In this document: one piece after another, positions 58,980-64,000 of the stretch | Layout: every line of letters starts with the position of its first letter | Numbering within the stretch: position 1 is the first letter of the stretch | Origin: Pseudomonas oleovorans subsp. oleovorans | GTDB lineage: Bacteria; Pseudomonadota; Gammaproteobacteria; Pseudomonadales; Pseudomonadaceae | Assembly (NCBI RefSeq): GCF_002197815.1 | Contig: NZ_NIUB01000010.1 | Span: 79,064 to 143,063, forward strand | Reading direction: 5' to 3' | Length of the DNA: 64,000 nucleotides | The notes under the pieces: generated by a model | What the model was told of the DNA's origin: nothing | Seen by the model: the letters and a program-made list of their open reading frames with translations, nothing else | Database searches by the model: none | Program-made: the position numbers and the translations under genes

Positions 58980-59909
58980 ATGTCGCGTCGCCTCATGAAC
59001 GCACTCAATCATTCGCGCCCGCTGGCGCTGTTCGGCCTGTTGCTGGCCAACCTCTGCTGGTCCGGCAACGCCCTGGTGGCGCGCGCCTTCGCTGGCGAGA
59101 TCGCGCCGTTCACCCTGTCGTTCTGGCGCTGGTGCCTGGCCCTGGCGCTGCTGCTACCCTTCGTTGCCATGCCGTTGTGGCGCCATCGCGTGGCGGTGCG
59201 CACTGCCGGCTGGCGCCTGCTGGTGCTCGGTGGCCTGGGTATCGCCGGCTACAACTCGCTGCTCTACAGCGCGGCGCAGACCACGGCAGCCATCAACATC
59301 TCGCTGGTCAACACCTGCCTGCCGCTGGTGACCTTCATCGGTGCCGGGCTGCTGCTCAATGAATGGCCGGCGCGCCGAGCCTGGTGGGGCATGCTGGTGG
59401 CCGTGGCGGGCCTGGCGGTGCTGATCAGCCAGGGGCAGTGGAGCCGTCTGGCCAGCCTGTCGTTCAACCAGGGCGACCTGATCATGCTGCTGGCCGTGGT
59501 CGACTGGGCACTGTACTCGCTGCTGCTGCGGCGCTGGTCGGCGTACCTGCAGCCGATCCCGCCGCTGGCACTGCTGGGCGTGTTCATCCTGCTTGGCCTA
59601 CCGCTGATCCTGCCGTTTTATCTATATGAACTGAGCCAGGGCGCGCATCTGGCAATCAACGCCGCCAACCTCTCGGCCGTCGCCTACACCGCCGTGTTCG
59701 CCTCGCTGCTCGCCTACCTGGCCTGGAACCACGGCATCCGCGTAATCGGTGCGGCCAAGGCGGCGCTGACCAACTACCTGATGCCGGTATTCACCGCGTT
59801 GCTGGGGTGGGTACTGCTGAACGAGAGCCTGCAGCTCTATCACTGGCTGGGTGCCGCGATGATCTTCGGCGGCCTGCTGCTGGCCACGCGCCCCGGTAAA
59901 ACACTGTAG
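58980..59909 (+). CDS. EamA/DMT superfamily transporter
   Basis: A 309-aa inner-membrane protein with ten TM helices in two EamA repeats (LFGLLLANLCWSGNALVARA and GDLIMLLAVVDWALYSLLLR). The start could be ATG 58980 or ATG 58995, and neither has a strong Shine-Dalgarno. Substrate unknown. The gap 58717-58979 before it holds only a gtagggtgcgcc / ggtgcgccccctac inverted fragment. Confidence 0.88.
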   Translation: MSRRLMNALNHSRPLALFGLLLANLCWSGNALVARAFAGEIAPFTLSFWRWCLALALLLPFVAMPLWRHRVAVRTAGWRLLVLGGLGIAGYNSLLYSAAQTTAAINISLVNTCLPLVTFIGAGLLLNEWPARRAWWGMLVAVAGLAVLISQGQWSRLASLSFNQGDLIMLLAVVDWALYSLLLRRWSAYLQPIPPLALLGVFILLGLPLILPFYLYELSQGAHLAINAANLSAVAYTAVFASLLAYLAWNHGIRVIGAAKAALTNYLMPVFTALLGWVLLNESLQLYHWLGAAMIFGGLLLATRPGKTL

Positions 59910-59951
59910 CGCGGCGGGGCTACACAGACGCAGCGGGCACTGCATCACCCC

Positions 59952-60026
59952 GTAGGAGCCGCGCCTCGCGGCGAATCGTATGAACACCGCGAAAGCAAAA
60001 GCTTCGCCCCGGGGCGGGGTTCCTAC
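59952..60026. repeat. REP-like inverted pair after the EamA gene
   Basis: gtaggagccgcgcctcgcggcgaa with a diverged partner ttcgccccggggcggggttcctac. Related to 17186-17258. Confidence 0.65.
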
Positions 60027-60126
60027 GCAGGGCTGTACCGCTTGTTGGCCGCGGGTGGACCACGCCTCGATCCACCTTTCGGCGGCGGCGGATGAACAAG
60101 GCGTCATCCGCCCTACGGCGATCCCC

Positions 60127-60573
60127 TCACTCCGGCTTCAGCATCACCAAGGCTTCACCGCCTTCACGGTCATGCATGAGGATGAACGGCTGCCCGGCGA
60201 TCATCATCCTCACCGGCACCTTGCGCGGCACCGTGGTGCCGGCGTTGATCGCCGCTGCGCTGAGCAACTGACGAGTCAGGTTGTCATCCTCCTGCGCCTC
60301 GCTGGTTACCACGCATTCGTGGCTGACCTTGACCTGAATGCTCAGGCTCTTGTCCGCATTGAAGCCGACGGTGGCAAAGCCCATATCGGTCATCTCGGTG
60401 ACGCCATGCTGGCGCGCCACGCGATGCGCCTCGGCAAAACTCGGCGCAGTCTGCAGGCAGATATCGCGAAACGCCTGCACCACGGGAGAGGTAATCGGCA
60501 CCGGTGGCTGCGAGCCGAAGTTGGCGCAGGCGCCAAGAAAACTGCAACTGACCAGCAGGGCGAACTTTTTCAT
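60127..60573 (-). CDS. Hypothetical lipoprotein
   Basis: 148 aa. Signal peptide with lipobox LGAC, Cys16. The rest is a small soluble domain with two Cys (DICLQT, SHECVV). No family recognised. Lipidated and probably periplasmic-facing. Confidence 0.8.
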   Translation of the reverse strand: MKKFALLVSCSFLGACANFGSQPPVPITSPVVQAFRDICLQTAPSFAEAHRVARQHGVTEMTDMGFATVGFNADKSLSIQVKVSHECVVTSEAQEDDNLTRQLLSAAAINAGTTVPRKVPVRMMIAGQPFILMHDREGGEALVMLKPE

Positions 60574-60599
60574 CACATCTTCCTTAATGTTCGGTTGGT

Positions 60600-60764
60600 T
60601 CAGGGTTGCTGGCAAAGATCATGCCCCAGCACCTTTGAAGCCAGTCCCTTGGCCAGATAGGTTTCCACCACGCGGCCATCGCCGCACTCGGTCTTGTGGC
60701 CGATGGCGACACCGATGGAAAGCAGGACGAATAGCGCCAGGCCGATATTCTGGATGGGCGTCAT
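60600..60764 (-). CDS. Small hypothetical membrane protein (54 aa)
   Basis: MTPIQNIGLALFVLLSIGVA, then IGHKTECGDGRVVETYLAKG and a C-terminal Cys. It has one TM helix or uncleaved signal, and two Cys in the exported part. I prefer ATG 60764. The frame extends to 60845 without a better start. Between two other small envelope genes on the same strand. Confidence 0.65.
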   Translation of the reverse strand: MTPIQNIGLALFVLLSIGVAIGHKTECGDGRVVETYLAKGLASKVLGHDLCQQP

Positions 60765-60869
60765 GAGAGGGCTCTTTTGCGAAAACAATGGAGCAGGATG
60801 AAGAGGCGGGTAGGGGATGGCAAGTGCCAACCCCATCGCCATCACGTCGCTGATGCAGAGATGTGAACG

Positions 60870-61079
60870 TTACGGCAACGTGATCGACAGACCGCCCAGC
60901 ATGAAGCGCGCAATGATCATCCAGGCAACTGCACTGATGATGCCCAGCACGCTGTAGCCGACGATGATGCCAATCGCGATCTGCTTCCACAGCCCGGCAT
61001 GGCGGTTGGGTTCGTTGCGGTAGTGCGTCGGCATATCACGCTCCGCGCGCAGATCGTCGAAGTCGTCTCTCGCTCTCAA
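60870..61079 (-). CDS. Small hypothetical membrane protein (69 aa)
   Basis: A charged N-terminus (MRARDDFDDLRAERD) is followed by one long TM segment, IAIGIIVGYSVLGIISAVAW. TTG 61079 has AGGAGA 7 nt upstream. ATG 61034 with GGAG is the alternative. Not recognised. Confidence 0.6.
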   Translation of the reverse strand: MRARDDFDDLRAERDMPTHYRNEPNRHAGLWKQIAIGIIVGYSVLGIISAVAWMIIARFMLGGLSITLP

Positions 61080-61320
61080 GGTGTTCTCCTGGTTAGTTGT
61101 CCAGCACACGGCGGCGCTGCAGCCTGCTGGGGGCGGATTTTCCGGCATCGCCCGACAGCCCCGCAAGCACCGTCCGAGCGGTTGAGAGGTCAGCCGCAGG
61201 CTCAGAAACGAGCGATTCAGGGAGTCGCCACCCGCGAAGCCTAACCGCTTGATAAAACGTAAATTTATCGATGATCTGGGGTTGACAGCGGTAGGCGAGA
61301 CGCGGACAATGCGCGCCGTT

Positions 61321-61397
61321 GGCTACATAGCTCAGTTGGTTAGAGCGCAGCATTCATAATGCTGATGTCCCAGGTTCAAGTCCCGGTGTAGCCACCA
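61321..61397 (+). tRNA. tRNA-Met (CAT)
   Basis: A 77-nt cloverleaf: acceptor ggctaca / tgtagcc, anticodon stem cagca / tgctg around loop TTCATAA with anticodon CAT at 61355-61357, T-arm GGTTCAAGTCC, and encoded CCA at 61395-61397. The A-U/G-C acceptor base pairs and lack of initiator features indicate elongator tRNA-Met, not fMet (tRNA-Ile2 with CAT is the alternative). Confidence 0.95.
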
Positions 61398-61407
61398 TAA
61401 ATTTCAA

Positions 61408-61437
61408 GGGGTTAGCGCAAGCTAACCCCTTTTTATT
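61408..61437 (+). terminator. Intrinsic terminator after tRNA-Met
   Basis: aggggttagc-gcaa-gctaaccccttttt, a GNRA-like loop and T-run. Confidence 0.93.
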
Positions 61438-61476
61438 TTGGGCAGTGTCCGCGAGCTGTCCTTTTCTTGTCCAGGC

Positions 61477-62072
61477 CTAGGCAATGGGCTTGCCGACACA
61501 GCGTTCGAAAATCTCAGTGAGTGGTCTCGGATCACCAAACGCTGCAGCTATGTTTGCCGGGACCCAGTGAGGGTTCTCAACCTCCCACCAGTCAACTCCA
61601 AAGCCAGCGTTGATGATTATGTGCTCAAAAAGCACGCGTTGAGCTCTGCCGTTGCCCTCTCGGAATGGATGAATCATATTCATCTCGCCGTAGAAATCGG
61701 CTATGGCAGGGACTAGCTGTTCACGACGCAGCCCTTCGTACCAGTTAGCGCTCTCCAGAGCTCTGAATAACCTGGCTGATTCAGGCTCAATGCGATGTGC
61801 GGTACAGAAGCGGGTGTCTTGCTTGGAAATATCAATGGTTCGATCTCTCCAGCCCACTCGTAAACTCCACCAAAAAGCTGGCGATGGATTCGAGACCAGT
61901 AGGGGAGATCGTAGGGCGGAAGCTCAAATTCGATTTCTTCTAGAGCTGCCGCAGAAAGGTCACGCTCTGCATTGCTAAGCGCTTCCTCGTCTGTGAGGTT
62001 GAGTAGATTGCGGAGGACAGACGTTCCTGGGTAACAGTACGGGTCTGTACCCGTACCATACTTGTCACGCAT
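61477..62072 (-). pseudogene. fic: Fic family protein (toxin), frameshifted
   Basis: AMPylation-type Fic. ATG 62072 begins MRDKYGTGTDPYCYPGTSVL and runs through FGGVYEWAGE, then breaks. The expected continuation RTIDISKQDTRFCTAHRIEP lies in another frame through the catalytic motif HPFREGNGRAQR to 61477. One C added after GAGATC (near 61845) gives AGEIRTIDISK. The active-site His and inhibitory-type architecture are otherwise intact. It overlaps the YhfG-like antitoxin by 8 bp. Confidence 0.85.
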
Positions 62073-62232
62073 TCAGCTTACGCACCGGAGACGACGAGCC
62101 CTTGTGGGAGGAGCTTTTAGTGGCTTCAGGCTTAGGCACATCAAAGCCCTCTAGACTCAGGCTGGCCGCATAGTTCGATTTGCGCGTTTGGGCGAAATAG
62201 GCCTTCTTAGCTTCGAATGACGGTTTCGACAT
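62065..62232 (-). CDS. YhfG family protein, antitoxin of the Fic gene
   Basis: 55 aa, MSKPSFEAKKAYFAQTRKSN then YAASLSLEGFDVPKPE. It matches E. coli YhfG (KSRLWEQQRNRNFQASRRLEG), the small protein encoded before fic. AAGGTG lies 6 nt before ATG 62232. Its last codons overlap the start of fic, the usual arrangement. It has a strong promoter upstream. Confidence 0.78.
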   Translation of the reverse strand: MSKPSFEAKKAYFAQTRKSNYAASLSLEGFDVPKPEATKSSSHKGSSSPVRKLNA

Positions 62233-62294
62233 ACTGATCACCTTTGAGGGAGCTTCATTATCCCACGATCACCGATTGGTGCCAGGGCAAGTGG

Positions 62295-62322
62295 GTATTA
62301 TCTCACGTCCGTACTATGTCAA
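62295..62322 (-). promoter_or_regulatory. Sigma-70 promoter for yhfG-fic
   Basis: On the minus strand TTGACA (62317-62322) and TAATAC (62295-62300) are 16 bp apart, about 60 bp before the yhfG-like start. Near-consensus hexamers. Confidence 0.65.
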
Positions 62323-62380
62323 CGTATTAGCTACTTTATTGCAGCAATGCAAGCGACGAATGGCTCAAGGTCGCGCGGCG

Positions 62381-62590
62381 TCAGGCTTGCTGATCCATGC
62401 GAAATTTGATGGCCTCGGTAGGGGCGGACGGCGGCATCGGGGCGTGCTCGTCTTCGTACGTGCTCACAAGCAGAGCCAGCACTTCGAGTTCATCACCTTC
62501 AGGCGTACCAATCTCTGCGCCCCACAGCTCATCAATGCGCGCCATCGAAGCTGTGTAGTCTTGCTCGGTGCGAATGGGCTTGATGTTCAT
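62381..62590 (-). pseudogene. HigA-type antitoxin lacking its HTH domain
   Basis: 69 aa, MNIKPIRTEQDYTASMARID to APTEAIKFRMDQQ-Ala-stop. Full-length relatives of this antitoxin continue from EAIKFRMEQQ into an Xre-type HTH of about 50 residues. Here the sequence breaks off exactly at that point. It follows a remnant of its toxin gene. Confidence 0.78.
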
Positions 62591-62642
62591 CAGACTGTCT
62601 CCGCGTCAAGCTGATCGTACTGGGCGTGTAGGCCAACGAAGC
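62590..62642 (-). pseudogene. HigB-type toxin, C-terminal remnant
   Basis: The last codons of a HigB-family mRNA interferase, RFVGLHAQYDQLDAETV-stop. The stop overlaps the truncated antitoxin's ATG by one base (TGATG). Nothing toxin-like precedes Arg, so the N-terminal part is gone. Confidence 0.72.
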
Positions 62643-62669
62643 GAGCCACAACTGTACTTGCCGGTTTGG

Positions 62670-62975
62670 TCAGCTCGCTATCTGTAGCGGCTCAATGGCC
62701 TGCTCGATGGCTGCGCCAGACTCGGCGTAAGTGGTCGCCAGGGCATACTCGGTCTGCAAGTTCATCCAGAACTGAGCTGAGGTGTCGAAGTAGCGGCCTA
62801 GCCGAATAGCCGTATCGGCGGTAATGCCACGACGCTCCCGCACGATGTCATTGATGGTCGGCGCCGACACATGCAGAGCGCGAGCCAGTGCGGCTGGGGT
62901 CATGCCTAGCGGTTCAAGGAACTCTTCGCGTAGCACTTCGCCAGGGTGAACGGGGCGCATGCCGTTGATAGTCAT
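62670..62975 (-). CDS. higA: HigA family antitoxin (Xre HTH)
   Basis: 101 aa. MRPVHPGEVLREEFLEPLGM, then the HTH TPAALARALHVSAPTINDIVRERRGITADTAIRLGRYF. Binds HigB and represses the operon. Follows higB by 12 bp. Confidence 0.93.
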   Translation of the reverse strand: MTINGMRPVHPGEVLREEFLEPLGMTPAALARALHVSAPTINDIVRERRGITADTAIRLGRYFDTSAQFWMNLQTEYALATTYAESGAAIEQAIEPLQIAS

Positions 62976-62987
62976 GTTGCCACCTCC

Positions 62988-63266
62988 TCAGTGGTAATCG
63001 ACGATTTCGACTTGTGTAGGGCCAGCGGCAGTCCACACAAAGCAGATTCGCCATTGATCGTTGATTCGGATGCTGTGTTGATCTGCTCGATTGCCCTGTA
63101 GCTGCTCCAGCCGGTTGCCCGGTGGGGAGCGAAGGTCGCGCAGCTCAACGGCTGCATTCAGCATCGTCAGCTTCCGCGTGGCCACGTTGAGAATGCTGGC
63201 CCAGCGTCTGGAGCTTCCTGACTCAAACAGAGCCTGGGTTTCTGCGCATCTGAAACTCAGGATCAT
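62988..63266 (-). CDS. higB: HigB/GraT family mRNA interferase toxin
   Basis: A 92-aa RelE/ParE-fold ribosome-dependent RNase: MILSFRCAETQALFESGSSR to NRLEQLQGNRADQHSIRIND and QWRICFVWTAAGPTQVEIVD. The GNR and R..W.ICF residues of the active surface are present. First gene of the pair, with the operator overlapping its start. Confidence 0.93.
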   Translation of the reverse strand: MILSFRCAETQALFESGSSRRWASILNVATRKLTMLNAAVELRDLRSPPGNRLEQLQGNRADQHSIRINDQWRICFVWTAAGPTQVEIVDYH

Positions 63267-63267
63267 G

Positions 63268-63293
63268 CGTTAATCCTTAACGTTAAGCGTTAA
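63268..63293 (-). promoter_or_regulatory. Candidate HigA operator
   Basis: cgttaatccttaacgttaag and the next bases contain CGTTAA-N3-TTAACG, the full palindrome TTAACGTTAA (63277-63286) and a further GCGTTAA. It starts 1 bp before the higB ATG. HigA-type repressors use TTAACG half-sites. Confidence 0.7.
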
Positions 63294-63455
63294 TGTGATC
63301 ATACGCGCCAGCCATCATCCGACACCAGCGCTTTTTACCTGTGATGGTTTTGCCACGGCGGACGCGCTGGTTATCAGCGCCACCAACGGTAGAGCAGGGC
63401 ACGCAACGAGCGCTCGCCGGTTGCTGGCGCTGGAGTCTCGGGCTGATGCGCCAAT

Positions 63456-63767
63456 CTAGTCAGCTTCGCCGGCCTGTGCGATGAGCGCATCGATATCGGC
63501 ACGAACTGTGGGGGAGCCGTGCCGCATACGTACGGTTTCGGCCAGACGAGTATCGTCGATCATTTCCAGCATGGCCTCGTACTGTTCAGTGGGAACGGCA
63601 TAGAAAACAGGTGCGTTGTGATTGAGGATCACCACAGTCTCGCCGCCGCATTCGTGAAGGATGCCTATTGGATCTTTCCTGAAGTCAGTCAGGGATGCGG
63701 CGGTATCGGCCAGTATTCGGCAGGTCTTGGCCTTGGGCGGTTCGATAAAAAGTGCTTCACGCAGCAT
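63456..63767 (-). CDS. Phd/YefM-like antitoxin without visible toxin
   Basis: 103 aa from ATG 63767. The N-terminal Phd/YefM fold has ILADTAASLTDFRKDPIGIL then GGETVVILNHNAPVFYAVPTE. Helical C-terminus. The sequence before ATG belongs to an IS66-type element whose end is about 5 bp away, so the native promoter and perhaps the N-terminus are lost. No toxin gene follows in 63310-63455. Confidence 0.8.
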   Translation of the reverse strand: MLREALFIEPPKAKTCRILADTAASLTDFRKDPIGILHECGGETVVILNHNAPVFYAVPTEQYEAMLEMIDDTRLAETVRMRHGSPTVRADIDALIAQAGEAD

Positions 63768-63771
63768 CAGC

Positions 63772-64000
63772 GTATGCGCTCCATAGACCCCATCTTCAAC
63801 TGACCTCTCCGTATCCCGGATGCTGGGCTCCCTATTTTCCCGTGGAGTTCCGTCATGATGCGTCCCGACGCCCAAGTGCAGAAGGTCTATCTCTACCCAA
63901 AGCCCGTCGACTTCCGCAAATCCATCAATGGACTGGCCGCGCTGGTCGAGCTGGACATCAAGGTGGAGGTGTTCAACCCGGTGCTGTTCGTGTTCCTCAA
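63772..64000 (+). mobile_element. IS66 family insertion sequence, left end (partial)
   Basis: A likely terminal repeat, gtatgcgctccatagacccc, begins at about 63772 and is followed by the tnpB gene at 63855. IS66 ends begin with GTAAGCG-like sequence. The rest lies beyond the window. A tnpA gene is not present before tnpB in the 80 bp available. Confidence 0.75.
63855..64000 (+). CDS. tnpB: IS66 family accessory protein TnpB (partial)
   Basis: MMRPDAQVQKVYLYPKPVDF followed by RKSINGLAALVELDIKVEVF, the IS66 Orf2 N-terminus. It runs off the end of the window. Confidence 0.92.
   Translation, partial: MMRPDAQVQKVYLYPKPVDFRKSINGLAALVELDIKVEVFNPVLFVFL

Noticed and set aside
63294..63455. Toxin gene partner for the Phd/YefM-like antitoxin
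   Set aside because: No frame in this interval resembles RelE, Doc or ParE, and the stretch is too short for an intact toxin.

Overview
This window is chromosomal DNA of a Pseudomonas. I infer the mendocina/oleovorans side of the genus from its GC-rich codon use, the type IV pilus block and the house-keeping gene order. No search was run, so the species is not fixed. The gene order follows familiar Pseudomonas blocks: secA(end)-argJ-GST-Nudix/ThiE; ATR, sensor kinase, panE, REC-GGDEF, yajQ, mscS, ampG; uraA-upp / hpt; rpsT / murJ-ribF-ileS-lspA-fkpB-ispH; pilE-pilY1-pilX-pilW-pilV-fimU-fimT; thiO-pilR-pilS; bamD / rluD-pgeF; cysZ / trxB; moaCDE.

Layout. Positions 1-20000 hold core metabolism and transport. 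They include a RAYT (REP-associated transposase) gene between two REPINs, two tandem DUF481 outer-membrane genes (the first frameshifted), and a 150-bp MITE-like insertion in the rpsT terminator. Positions 20000-27700 are the murJ-ribF-ileS-lspA-fkpB-ispH run, in which ribF to fkpB are joined by short stop/start overlaps. Positions 27800-39600 are the type IV pilus minor-pilin and regulator region. It has no pilY2, its PilY1 lacks the usual N-terminal MIDAS motif, and pilR is frameshifted. Positions 39600-42800 hold bamD, with a second MITE-like insertion in its terminator, then rluD and pgeF. Positions 42800-52600 are a mosaic: a TetR/old-yellow-enzyme pair, a glycosyltransferase, a deletion scar joining the 3' ends of a LysR gene and an SRPBCC gene, cysZ, a third MITE, trxB, a doubly mutated AAA ATPase pseudogene, an SDR, and yaaA. 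Positions 53100-61100 hold a PIN-PhoH ATPase with a structured leader, moaCDE, a 5'-nucleotidase, a DMT exporter and small envelope proteins.

Positions 61321-64000 look like the start of an accessory region immediately after a tRNA-Met gene. It contains a YhfG-Fic toxin-antitoxin pair with a frameshifted Fic, a decayed higBA remnant, an intact higBA with a clear operator, a Phd/YefM-like antitoxin without a toxin, and the start of an IS66-family element that has landed just upstream of that antitoxin.

The strongest signals outside ordinary genes are: the REPIN/RAYT set (four matching REPINs); two unrelated short inverted-repeat elements, each inserted inside an intrinsic terminator and each bounded by direct repeats; the tRNA-linked toxin-antitoxin cluster; and several reading-frame lesions. 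The lesions in the DUF481 gene, pilR and fic are 1-2 nt losses in short G/C tracts. They could be biological or could be assembly errors, and should be checked against reads.
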